Assembly: GCA_964384025.1 (NCBI GenBank) | Contig: CAYLJJ010000002.1 | Span: 124,001-188,000 of the forward strand | DNA from: CAYLJJ01 sp964384025 | GTDB lineage: Bacteria; Myxococcota_A; Bradymonadia; UBA7976; UBA1532 | Length of the DNA stretch: 64,000 nucleotides | Direction of reading: 5' to 3' | The notes under the pieces: model-generated | Database searches by the model: none | What the model saw: only the letters and a program-made list of their open reading frames with translations | Told to the model about the DNA's origin: nothing | Part shown: positions 1-10,500 of the stretch, one piece after another | How the letters are laid out: each line of letters begins with the position of its first letter | Position numbering within the stretch: position 1 is the first letter of the stretch | Made by a program: the position numbers and the translations under genes

Positions 1-931
1 GGATCATACTCTGCGGATCCAGGTAAGGAAGGGACCGGGTACCAATCAGTGTCTGGCGGGCTGGAGCGATGGCGAAGCAGAGAACTACATCTCTGTTGAA
101 GAGATCGACTCTCATCGCTTAGCAGTTGTCCAACATATGGGAGAATCTCAAACAGCCTCGACGAGTTGGGTCAATGTACCTGACCGAACTCTGATCTATG
201 CTAAGCAAGATGATGAGACCCTTATGAAAATCTCATATATGGATAATCTAGGCTATAACATGGGAGCAGCGGGCTGGGCTTGCAACTGGCGTTTATTAAT
301 GGATGGAGCTGTTATCGATGTTGAAGCCAAATCATATTCCAACGCACGTAAAGGTTGGCGAATACATCCAAGACACCTGTCTTGGATCATTCCAAGTGTT
401 GCTGTTGGACAACACACATTCCAGCTTCAAGTGATCAAAGCATCGACAGGAGTGTCTCAATGTCTCTCTGGATGGCCAAACGCTGAGGTTGCTAACTCAT
501 TTGTTGCTCAAGAATTGGACGGAAGCCGTCTAGCCTCCATTAAATCTTTGGCTTATACAAACAGTACACCTAACAGTTGGGGCTATCTGCCTGGTCGAGA
601 TATTGAACATGCAAAAAGTCTGGCAGAAACCCAGGTCAGGGTAACTTATCTGGATACTCTGGGGACGAACATGCTTACCCGAGGCTGGGGTTGTCGTTGG
701 CAACTTGTCGTCGATGATGCTGTTTATGGTCGTCCCTATAACAGCTACAACAGTGACGCTGTCGGTTGGAGAATGGATCCTACCCGTTTACAGTGGATCG
801 TCGATGGTTTGGGGATCGGTCAGCACCGCTATCGAATTCAAGCCGTTCGCCCCAACTCCGATACAACCCAGTATTGCCGCGCGGGTTGGAGCAGCCCTCA
901 TAACTATATGTTGGTTGAGGAGATGCAGTAA
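1..931 (+). CDS. C-terminal part of a CTHRC1-like modular secreted protein (5' end outside window)
   Basis: The frame is open from base 2 to a TAA, so about 309 C-terminal residues are visible and the start lies outside the window. The fragment holds the end of one A-type domain and complete B-type and C-type domains of the three-domain module found five times in the giant gene that starts 3.6 kb downstream. Shared landmarks are SYMDNLGYNM, WACNWRLLMDG, STGVSQCLSGW and a closing VEEM. The two genes are therefore paralogues. The function is unknown; the beta-rich Cys/Trp pattern resembles the C-terminal globular domain of CTHRC1 and fits an extracellular adhesive or matrix protein. The codons are visibly AT-richer than in the next gene. 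The stop is one base before the ATG of the following lipoprotein, which suggests co-transcription. Confidence 0.8.
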   Translation, partial: DHTLRIQVRKGPGTNQCLAGWSDGEAENYISVEEIDSHRLAVVQHMGESQTASTSWVNVPDRTLIYAKQDDETLMKISYMDNLGYNMGAAGWACNWRLLMDGAVIDVEAKSYSNARKGWRIHPRHLSWIIPSVAVGQHTFQLQVIKASTGVSQCLSGWPNAEVANSFVAQELDGSRLASIKSLAYTNSTPNSWGYLPGRDIEHAKSLAETQVRVTYLDTLGTNMLTRGWGCRWQLVVDDAVYGRPYNSYNSDAVGWRMDPTRLQWIVDGLGIGQHRYRIQAVRPNSDTTQYCRAGWSSPHNYMLVEEMQ

Positions 932-932
932 G

Positions 933-3900
933 ATGCGCTCCCTCTCCGGCTCTCTCTCTTCACTGCTCCTCTTTCTCCTCTTGAGCGCCTGTGATGATGG
1001 GGGCGCTGATTCAGACTCTCTTCAGGATCTTCAGCTGGATGCCAGCCCTCTTGATCAAGCTGTATTGGCGGATCAGAGTTCAGATCCTGCGTTGGATGCT
1101 CAGGATGTTGCTCCCGAGGCTGAGATCCTCGATGCGGGTTGTAGCTGTCCAGGGCGTCAACGATGCGCTGAAGATGGGACCTGTTTAGAGCCGGAGAGTT
1201 GTGAGGCTGATGAGGACTGCTTGGAGGGGCGTCGCTGTACAGAGGGTCTTTGTCGTGCAGCTTGTGGCAGCGACACGGATTGTCCAGAGGAGGAGCGTTG
1301 CTTGATGGCTGAGCTGATCTGCGTCACCGCACCTCGCTGTGAAGAGGATGAGGGCTGTCCTCCCGAGCAACGCTGTGTAGAGGCGCGCTGTGTAGCGCGC
1401 TGTCTGCCTGAGGCCTGCCCTGCTCTTCAGCGCTGTGATCCAGAGAGCGGACGCTGCTTAGAGCCAGAGGTTTGCGAGGCAGAGAACGACTGTTTGGCTC
1501 AGAGAATCTGTATAGAGGGCCACTGTCAGAACCCCTGCGAGCAGCCCGCTGACTGCGCGGGTGCGCAGCGTTGCGAACTGGGGCGCTGTGTAGAGCCTGA
1601 GCCCTGCACTGGAGATCTAGACTGCTTGAGTGATCGACGCTGCCAGGGTGGACGCTGCGCTGCACCCTGTGAGCGAGAGGGCTGTCCGGGGAGCCTGAGC
1701 TGTGAAGAAGGGCGCTGTTTAGAGCAGCACCCCTGCCTAGATGATGAGGGCTGTTTCCCTGAGCGTTTCTGTGAGGCGGGTCGCTGTCAGGAGCCCTGCT
1801 TGGAAGATGCTCAGTGCAGAGGAGCCCAGCGCTGTGAGGCGGGTCGCTGTCAGGAGCCAGAGAGCTGTCACAGCGCTGAGGACTGTCACCCAGGTCGTAT
1901 CTGTGTTCAAGAGCGCTGTCAGGCCCCCTGCCCTGAGCGCCCTTGTGAAGGAGAGCTGAGCTGTGATGAGGAGGGCTTTTGTCGAGAGGCGGATCTTTGT
2001 CAGAGCGACGCTGGCTGCCTGAGCGGTCGATTTTGTCAGGGGAGACGCTGCATCTCGGGCTGTAGCGAGCACGCTGATTGTCCAGGATCGATGCGCTGTG
2101 AAGAGGAGCGCTGTGTTGAGCCCGCCCGCTGTGACAGCCCAGCAGATTGCCTGGGGGATCGAGTCTGTGTGGATCGTGAGTGTATCAGCCCCTGCTCTGA
2201 AGAGCGCCCCTGCGAAGGCAACCAGGATTGCATCGAGGGGATCTGTCGACCGGGAACAGGCTGTCGTGAGGATCTGCACTGTGAAGCCCCCCTCCGCTGC
2301 CACCCTGAGTTGGAGATCTGCGCCCAGCCCTGTACCGAGGAGGAACCCTGTGAAGGAGGGATGCTCTGTGTCGTGGGCTTTTGCCAAGCTCCCTGTGATG
2401 GAGATGAGAGCTGTGATGAGGGCCTCAGTTGTCGCTTGGGGCGCTGTCGTTTGCTGGAGTGTGAAGCCCATGACGACTGCGCTCATGGTCGCTCCTGTTT
2501 GGATTGGCGCTGCGTCCCTGATCCTGAACTCTGCGATTGTCCTGAGGGTTGGAGTTGCACAGAGGGGCGCTGTGAACAGCCCGGCCCGTGTGGAGATTGC
2601 CCTGAAGCTTGGTTCTGTCAGGAAGATGGACGCTGTGGCCGCTGCCTGGAGGATCTGGACTGCCCTGGCACTCAACGTTGCTCAGAGGGCCGCTGTCTCG
2701 ATCCCCCAAATTGCGCACAGGATGAGGAGTGTTTAAGAGGGCACCGCTGTGAAACGGGGCGCTGTCGCCTGGAGTTCAGCGCCTGCCAAGATGATGGTTT
2801 GGGAAACCAGAGCCCTGACGCAGCCTTCCCCCTCCCTGGGCTCTGGCTCAGTGAGATGCAGGCCTGTGAGAGCTATGGAGATTGGTATCGCTTGGATGAA
2901 GAGGCTCCCTTTCAGCTTAGAATTTGGCGCCCTGATGGGCTCCCTGCCCTAGAGCTTCAACTCTTTAACTCCAACGACCCCAACCTCCCGATTCAAAGAG
3001 CGCTGAGTGGCCCTGGTGGCGCTTGGGTCGCAGCCGAAGCGGGGGAGTATCTCCTCAGCGTCCAGGCGGTAGAGGGGGGCAGCGGCCCCTACAGCATCTC
3101 CTCGGAGCGAGGGATCATCTGCGCTGAGGACAGCTATGAGCGCCCCTGGCGCAATGATCATCCAGAAGCTGCTCAGAGGATCGGGTTGGGCAGCTTGGAG
3201 GCGCGCCTCTGCCCTGGAGATCAGGATTGGTTCCTCTATGAGGGAGAGGCTCCTGCGCGAATCTCCCTTGAGGGCGACGTGGAGTTGGAGTTGGAGGGGC
3301 AACCTTTCAGCGAGCTGATTGAAGGAGCGACTCGTTTGGGGATCTCGGGGGAAGGGGTTTATCGTTTGAGCTTGAACCCAGAGCGCGCCGCCGACGCTCG
3401 CTGCCAAGAGGCCCCTCCACTTCTACTGGGAGAGCCGGTGGAGATCAGCGCCTTGGAGGGAGCCGACGACTTTGCTCCTGCTTGTCGCTTCAGCGATGGC
3501 CCCGAGCAGCTCTTTCTCTTAGAGCTTGAAGAGCCTGGAACCCTTAACTTGCGCTTGATGGGCGAGGATCGACGCGGAGGGTTGCTGCTCTATGAAGATT
3601 GCAACGCGGAGCCTCTGAGTTGTGGTGTGATGTCTGAGCTGAGCGCTGAGTTGGAGTCAGGGCGCTGGTATGTGGTGGTCGACGGCCCTTACGAGGGGCA
3701 GCTCTTGGCTGAGCTACAGCCCGCCAGCCTCATCTGTGAGACCCCTCTACCTCTTAATCCAGGCGAGACTCAACTTATCGAGCTGCCGGAGGGGTCCTCC
3801 AACCACCAGGGGATCTGTGTGCTCTCTGAGGAGCCCGCTGCCGTCTATCGCTTTGAGGTTTCAGAGCCCTCCAATGCTCTTATCCGGTTAGAGGGCGCAG

Positions 3901-4451
3901 GAGAAGATGCCCTGCTCTCTCTACGAGAGGAGTGTGAAGCTGCTGAGATCTTAAGCTGCCGCGCTGGAGAGGGTGCTCAGATTGAAACATCCCTTGAGAC
4001 AGGCCCTTACTGGATTTTCGCCCAGGGCAATGGGAGCCTGAGCCTCAACCTTGAACTGGAGCCTCTGGAGAGCGCGCTGCAGTTTCAGGAGCGCTGTACC
4101 GAAGAGGGCATGCTCTTGGATTCGGGAGCACGGTATGAACTGGAGGGAAACAACGGTGTAGCTCGAGATGACTTTGACGCGAGCCGCTGTGGAGCGAGGA
4201 ATGGGGGTGGAGACCTGCTCCTGCCCTTCCGCTTAAACGAAGCTACTCGGCTGAGCCTAAACCTCAGCGCGCCCAACTTCCATGCAGTCCTGGCTCTCCT
4301 TGAGGGGGGCTGTGAAGCGGAGCCCCTCTGCGCCGAGATTGGAGAGTCTCAGCTCGTCGCGGAATTGCCCGCTGGCTTCCACGCCCTCCTCATTGATGGC
4401 GCGGACTTTGGAGAGGGGGGGCGCTTCTCCCTCACTCTCCAGCTTGAGTAG
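933..4451 (+). CDS. Large Cys-rich repeat lipoprotein
   Basis: This is a predicted 1172-residue lipoprotein. The frame is open further upstream inside the preceding gene, but the ATG chosen here follows a GAGGAG ribosome site and gives a signal peptide ending in LLLSAC (Cys20). Residues of roughly 60-620 are a run of short disulfide-type units (C-x-DxDC-xxx-RC-xxG-RC pattern). Residues of about 640-1172 are several beta-sandwich-like domains with the WY.L / YLLSV / GPY texture of PPC-type pre-peptidase domains. No catalytic motif was seen. A lipid-anchored stalk presenting C-terminal beta domains outside the inner or outer membrane is the likeliest reading. It is sandwiched between two CTHRC1-like paralogues and may serve as their anchor or partner, which is inference. 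Its GC-rich codons contrast with the gene upstream. Confidence 0.8.
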   Translation: MRSLSGSLSSLLLFLLLSACDDGGADSDSLQDLQLDASPLDQAVLADQSSDPALDAQDVAPEAEILDAGCSCPGRQRCAEDGTCLEPESCEADEDCLEGRRCTEGLCRAACGSDTDCPEEERCLMAELICVTAPRCEEDEGCPPEQRCVEARCVARCLPEACPALQRCDPESGRCLEPEVCEAENDCLAQRICIEGHCQNPCEQPADCAGAQRCELGRCVEPEPCTGDLDCLSDRRCQGGRCAAPCEREGCPGSLSCEEGRCLEQHPCLDDEGCFPERFCEAGRCQEPCLEDAQCRGAQRCEAGRCQEPESCHSAEDCHPGRICVQERCQAPCPERPCEGELSCDEEGFCREADLCQSDAGCLSGRFCQGRRCISGCSEHADCPGSMRCEEERCVEPARCDSPADCLGDRVCVDRECISPCSEERPCEGNQDCIEGICRPGTGCREDLHCEAPLRCHPELEICAQPCTEEEPCEGGMLCVVGFCQAPCDGDESCDEGLSCRLGRCRLLECEAHDDCAHGRSCLDWRCVPDPELCDCPEGWSCTEGRCEQPGPCGDCPEAWFCQEDGRCGRCLEDLDCPGTQRCSEGRCLDPPNCAQDEECLRGHRCETGRCRLEFSACQDDGLGNQSPDAAFPLPGLWLSEMQACESYGDWYRLDEEAPFQLRIWRPDGLPALELQLFNSNDPNLPIQRALSGPGGAWVAAEAGEYLLSVQAVEGGSGPYSISSERGIICAEDSYERPWRNDHPEAAQRIGLGSLEARLCPGDQDWFLYEGEAPARISLEGDVELELEGQPFSELIEGATRLGISGEGVYRLSLNPERAADARCQEAPPLLLGEPVEISALEGADDFAPACRFSDGPEQLFLLELEEPGTLNLRLMGEDRRGGLLLYEDCNAEPLSCGVMSELSAELESGRWYVVVDGPYEGQLLAELQPASLICETPLPLNPGETQLIELPEGSSNHQGICVLSEEPAAVYRFEVSEPSNALIRLEGAGEDALLSLREECEAAEILSCRAGEGAQIETSLETGPYWIFAQGNGSLSLNLELEPLESALQFQERCTEEGMLLDSGARYELEGNNGVARDDFDASRCGARNGGGDLLLPFRLNEATRLSLNLSAPNFHAVLALLEGGCEAEPLCAEIGESQLVAELPAGFHALLIDGADFGEGGRFSLTLQLE

Positions 4452-4463
4452 AGATTTTTTGGA

Positions 4464-4503
4464 ACAGCGCCAGCGCTTAGGGCTTACGGGTTACAGGCGC
4501 TGT
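4464..4503 (+). promoter_or_regulatory. Inverted repeat in the gap before the CTHRC1-like giant
   Basis: ACAGCGCC at the left and GGCGCTGT at the right are perfect 8-base complements separated by 24 bases, which contain a further AGCGCT palindrome. The hairpin ends directly before the GGAGAG ribosome site of the next gene. There is no T-run after it, so an intercistronic stem that modulates translation or mRNA stability fits better than an intrinsic terminator. A T6 run lies just before the stem. Confidence 0.4.
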
Positions 4504-4516
4504 GGAGAGATGAGAG

Positions 4517-7500
4517 ATGCTCAGATTCCTCCTTTTGATCGCCCTCGCTTGCATCTGGATCCCTCAGACAGCCTCAGCGCTCCCGGATCAGATAGCTCAT
4601 GAAGGTCTCCTCTTTGATCCCGGTGGGCGTCGCCTCAGCGGTGAACATGATCTACGCCTGCGCCTCTGGGATCAACTCGAAGGGGGGGGGCTGCTCTTTG
4701 AGGAGACGCATCCAAATGTCTCCTTCCACAACGGCTACTACAGCCTCCAGATCGGCAGCCGAGAGCCTCTCAGGCCTGAGTTGATGTGGGCGGATCTCTT
4801 CCTCTCCATCGGCCTTGATGGAGCTGAAGATCTCAGCCCTCGCATCCCTATCCTCAAGTTGCCTGGGGCGTTGGTGACTGAAGAGGCGCGGAGCTTTGAG
4901 GGTCCTGTTCACCCCGATAGCCTCTCGGTGGGGGGTGTGCAGGTGATCAACGCTCAGGGGATCTGGGTGGGTGATGACCAGGATCTAAGTGGACCACAAG
5001 GAGCTGTGGGCCCTGAAGGGGAGCAGGGTCCAGCGGGCAACAGCCCCGCTCATATCCGCGCAGCCCTTATACAGGTGGATGGCAGCGGCTCTCACCTCGA
5101 TTTTGATCGTCTTGACGGCCATGACAGCGCAGAGTTTGCGCGAACACCTGCTCAGCTCCTCAACGGTGTCCTCCAGGGAGATGGGGCGGGCTCAGGCTTA
5201 GATGTTGATCGCTTGGATGGCTTGGACAGCTCAGAGTTTATCCACAGCCCCGAGGCGGTGCGAGATGAGATCAGGAGCGTAGATGGTGAGGGTTCAGGAG
5301 TAGACGCGGATCGCCTGGATGGCTTGGACAGCGGCGCCTTCTTACGCAGCAACGAAGATATCACCGTGGGTGGAAACGCTCGCGTCAACCAGCTCTTCTA
5401 CGCCCTCAGCCACGCGGGGCCACCGGTCCCCTGTATGGCTCATAACCAGGGCTCGATCTACTTCGACACCGTGCTCAATATCTTTATGGCCTGTAGTGGC
5501 GCAGATTGGGGTTCCCTTGAAGAGGGAGGGGGAGGCGATGGCGGTGGCAGCGGTGGTGATGGCATCGGTGGCCCTCGGGATCCCACCCTGGATGTCAGCG
5601 GCTACTTCCCAGACACTCGATTGACCCCGGATGGTTGGCAGAGCCTCCCTGGGCGGCTCTTCAACTTTCATAAGGATCGAGACAACAGCACCTTACGCAT
5701 CAACTACAGCGATGTCTTGGGCTACGACATGCAGGCTGAGAGTCCCGCTTGTTACTGGCGTCTCTTGGTGGGGCAAGATACGACGCGCAACTTTACAGGG
5801 CACTCCAGCCAAGCCCTGGGCTTGAGGCTCTGGCCCACCAATATGGAGTGGTATCTCCAAAATCTCCCTGCAGGAGATCATCAGCTGCGGATCCAGGTGC
5901 TCCGCGGCCCTGGCGCAGTTCAATGTTTGGCGGGCTGGTCTGATGGAGAGGCGGAGAACTTCATCTCTGTAGAGGAGTTGGACTCAGCTCGCTTGGGCCT
6001 CAGCCAACATATGGAGGAGAGCAGCACAGCCTCTACGAGCTGGGTTGATGTTCCTGGGCGACATCTGGTCTACGCCAAGCAGGACAACAACACCCTGCTG
6101 CGGGTCGCTTATATGGACAACCTGGGCTATAACATGTCTGCAGCGGGTTGGGCTTGTCATTGGCGTTTGACAATGGATGGGGCGGTGATCCAGCGCGAGG
6201 TTAAGGCTTACGCGAACTCAGATCGAGATGGTTGGCGAATACATCCCAGACATCTTACCTGGATCATCCCTCATGTAGCTGTGGGACAACATCACTTCAA
6301 AATCCAAGTGCAGAAGATGTCCACAGGGGTGAGTCAATGCCTCTCTGGCTGGCCCAACGGAGCGACAGCCAATAGCCTCTCGGTGCAAGAGATAGAGCCT
6401 GCCTCTTTAGGAATCATCCGTGAGATGGCTTACACCAACAGCACCCCTAATGTTTGGACCGCTCTCCCTGGTCGAGATCTGACTCATATCAAGGAGGAGG
6501 CTGCTACCCAGATCCGCATCAGCTATCTGGATACTTTGGGCACCAACATGCTTACGCGGGGTTGGGGTTGTCGTTGGCGCCTCACTGTCGATGGAGAGGC
6601 CCACGGTCGTCCCTTCAACACCTATAACAGCGACGCTACTGGCTGGAGGATGGATCCCAGTCACCTTCAGTGGATCATCAGCGATCTCCCAGCCGGTTCC
6701 CACCGTTATCGCATCGAAAATTTGCGCCCTGATAACGGCAGCACCGAATATTGCCGCGCAGGCTGGTCCAGCCCTCAGAATCATCTCTTGGCGGAGGAGA
6801 TTCACCCTGTTCCGGCAGCTGGAGATGGCGGTGACCCCATCCCCGCGCGCACCCCCAGCCCCGATGTCAGTGGCTATTTTGCAGACAACCGTCACTCTCC
6901 TCTTGATTGGGAGGATCTGCCTGGACGCAGCTTTAGTTTTGAGAAGCAGGCAGAGGATACAACCCTCCGAGTGAACTACGAAGATGTCTTGGGCTATGAC
7001 ATGATCAGCGAAAACCCAGCCTGCGCTTGGCGTCTTCAGGTTGATAACATCAATTATGAACCCTTCGCGGGCTTCTCCAGCTCGGCGCTGGGTTTGCGGC
7101 TCTGGCCCAGCAGTCTGGAGTGGTATCTGGAGGGCCTGCGAGCTGGAGTGCATAACTTCCAGATTCAGGTACGTCAACTTCCAGGCGCAGGACAGTGCCT
7201 CGCGGGCTGGATCGAGGGAGAGACGGAGAACTTTATTGAGGTAGAGGAGCTGGACTCTGCTCGCCTCGCGATCACTCAAGGGATGAGCGAGGAGGTCACC
7301 GCATCGACCTCTTGGGTTGATGTCCCTGGCCGCAGCGTGACCTACCAGAAGCAGGATGAGGAGACACACCTTAAGGTCTCCTATATGGACAACTTGGGCT
7401 ACAACATGAAGTCCTCAGGCGTTGGCTGTCACTGGCGCTTGACCATGGATGGGGCGGTGATGCAGCAAGAGGTTAAGACCTATAGCAACACCAGCCATGA

Positions 7501-10500
7501 TGGTTGGCGGATCCACCCCAGGCACCTGGTCTGGGTCCTTCCCCATATTGCGATGGGACAACACACCTTCAAACTCCAGATCATCAAGGCATCGACAGGG
7601 GTCAGTCAGTGCCTCACAGGTTGGCCCAGCGGGGGGGTAGGGAACAGCTTTGTGGTCCAAGAGCTTGATGTCGATGAGGCCAGCATCATTCGGAATCTCA
7701 GTTATCAGCAATCCGCGCCTGATGTATGGACCAACATCACCAGTCGAGATCTAGTTCATGAGAAGCGGGGCGCTCACACTCAGGTGAGGATCACCTATAC
7801 GGACACCTTGGGGATTACGATGACGACTCGAGGCTGGGGTTGTCGTTGGCGTCTCACCGTAGATGGAGCGGTGAGGGGGCGCCCCTTCAACACCTATAAC
7901 AGCGACGCGACCGGTTGGCGTACAGATCCCAGCTATCTTCAGTGGGTGGTCAATGATCTGGAACCAGGAGAGCACCGCTATAGGATACAGCTGCTGCGCC
8001 CAGATGCGCAGACAAGCAGCGCCTGTAGAGCAGGGCACGGCTCACCTCACAACTTCCTTTTTGTTGAGGAGGTCAACCCAGAGGTGATCGACGACAGCCT
8101 CCCCACCGCAGGGCGAGAAGCCAGCACCGAGGTCAGCGACTACGCTCCAGACAGTCGCCTCAGTCCAGGGGCCTGGACTGATCTACCTGGGCGCCTCTTC
8201 CTGTTTAATAAGGCGACAGCTGAGAGCACGCTGCGGGTGAACTATGCAGATGTCCTGGGCTATGACATGCAAGCTGAGGGTCCCGCTTGTTCCTGGCGTT
8301 TGAGCGTCAATGGAGCTGCGACGCGCAGCTTTGGAGGGAACAGTAGTCAAGCCCATGGCCTGCGACTCTGGCCTACAAACCTGGAATGGTTCCTCAAAGA
8401 TCTGCCCGCTGGTCCCCTGGAATTCAAGATCCAAGTTCTTAAAGGGGCTGGAGCTACTCAGTGCTTAGCGGGTTGGCAACAAGGTGATGCTGAGAACTTT
8501 ATCGAGGTGGAGGAGTTGGACTCCTACTATGTTGGGGTCACCGAAGAGATGGGGGAGAGCGCAACGGCATCTACAAGCTGGGTAGATGTACCTGGTAGAG
8601 TGCTGGTGTATGAAAAAAAGGAAGATGATAGCGCCATGAAGGTTCATTATATGGATAACCTTGGCTATAATATGTCATCAAGCGGCTGGGCCTGCAACTG
8701 GCGTTTACTTATGGATGATAAAGTCATCCAACAAGAGGCAAAGGCTTATAGTAACACAAGTAAGGATGGATGGCGTACACATCCTAATAACCTCTCTTGG
8801 TTGATCTTAGACGCGGCCTTGGGAGAGCACACCTTCAAGATCCAAGTCATCAAGGCTTCTACAGGAGTCAGTCAGTGTGTCTCCGGCTGGCCCAACGCAG
8901 AGGTCGCCAACAGCCTCAGCGTTCAGGAGTTCAATGGGGGAGAGATGGCCCTCAAGCGAGAGATGGCTTACACCAACAGTACTCCTAACAGCTGGAGCAA
9001 TCTGCCCTCACGTGACATTGTTCATGATAAACAGGAGGTGGAGAGTCAGATCCGAGTGACCTATACAGATACCCTAGGGACCAGCATGCTCACTCGGGGT
9101 TGGGGCTGCCGTTGGCAGCTCACCGTAGACAATGAGGTCAAGGGTCGTCCCTACAGCAGCTATAACAGCAACGCTACGGGTTGGAGGATGGATCCCAGCC
9201 GCCTTCAGTGGATCGTCAACGGTCTGAGCACCGGGGCTCATCAGTATCGTATTCAGCTCGTTCGTCCAGATACACTCACCACCGAATACTGTCGTGCAGG
9301 CTGGTCCAGCCCTCAAAACTCTCTATTGATCGAGGAGATTGGTCGCGAGGTCCCAGAGCCACCTCCAGGGCTGCCTCCTCGGGTGGCCAGCGCCGAGGTG
9401 AGCGATTACCTCGCCTATACAGAGTTGAGCCCTCAGGACTGGACAGATCTGCCTGGACGAGAGTTTGGCTTTAACAAGAGCTCAGCGGAGAGCGTCCTGC
9501 GCCTTAACTACAGCGACATGTTGGGCTACAACATGAACAGCGAAGGCCCCGCCTGCTCCTGGCGTCTCTTGGTGGACAACACGCCCACTCGAACCTTTGG
9601 AGGCTTCAGCAGTGAGGCTCGAGGGGTACGGCTCTGGCCCAGCAGCTTAGAATGGCACCTAGAGGGCCTCAGCCAGGGGGCTCATCAGTTCAAGATCCAG
9701 GTCAAGCGAGGTGCAGGGGTCTCTCAGTGCTATGCAGGCTGGTCTGATGGAGAGGCAGAGAACTTCATTGAGGTAGAGGAGCTGGAGGCCAGCCGTACAG
9801 GGATCACGCTGCATATGGGCGAGAACGCAACTAACTCCACAAGCTGGGTGGATCTCCCTGGTCGTACATTAATTCACCATAAACAAGAGGATCCAACCAT
9901 TATCAAGGTCTCTTATATGGACAATTTGGGCTATAACATGTCTGCGGCAGGCTGGGCTTGTCACTGGCGTTTGCTCATGGATAATGCCGTGGTTCAGAAG
10001 GAGGCCATGGCCTATGCCAACTCCAGCCATGATGGCTGGAGAACACACCCGCATAATCTATCCTGGGTCATTCCCCATGTTTCTATGGGACAACATACAT
10101 TCAAGATTCAAGTTAAGAAGCTCTCTACTGGAGTCAGCCAATGTATATCAGGTTGGCCCGATGGACAGGTGGCCAACGCTCTGGTAGTTCAAGAGTTTGA
10201 TGGCAGTGATATCGCCATTCGACAAGATCTTTCCTATGTATCCAGTGCTCCTAACAGTTGGACAAATATCACTAATCGAGACCTAAACCATGAGAAGAAG
10301 GCTGAAGCAAGCCAGATCCGCGTCACTTATGTAGACAGTCTAGGCGTAGAGATGCTCCTGCGAGGTCAGGGCTGTCGTTGGCAGCTCACGGTCGATGATC
10401 AGCCCCAGGGTCGCCCCTACAACACCTACAACAGCGAGGCTACAGGTTGGCGCCTGGGCTACGGTAAGATGCAGTGGATCATCAACGGCTTGAGCGCAGC

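Noticed and set aside
705..932. Longer N-terminus for the first lipoprotein from an upstream ATG
   Set aside because: It would lie inside the preceding gene in another frame and bury the lipobox signal peptide; the ATG at 933 has a good ribosome site.
1737..2675. Minus-strand 312-residue open frame within the Cys-rich lipoprotein gene
   Set aside because: It is antisense to a well supported lipoprotein with a lipobox and ribosome site, and its Ala/Thr-rich sequence shows no domain.
2655..2675. Sigma54-like TGGCAC...TTGC element
   Set aside because: The spacing between GG and GC is 11 rather than 10 bases and it lies inside a coding region.
6407..7369. Minus-strand 320-residue open frame inside the CTHRC1-like gene
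   Set aside because: It mirrors the repeated modules on the other strand and has no independent features.
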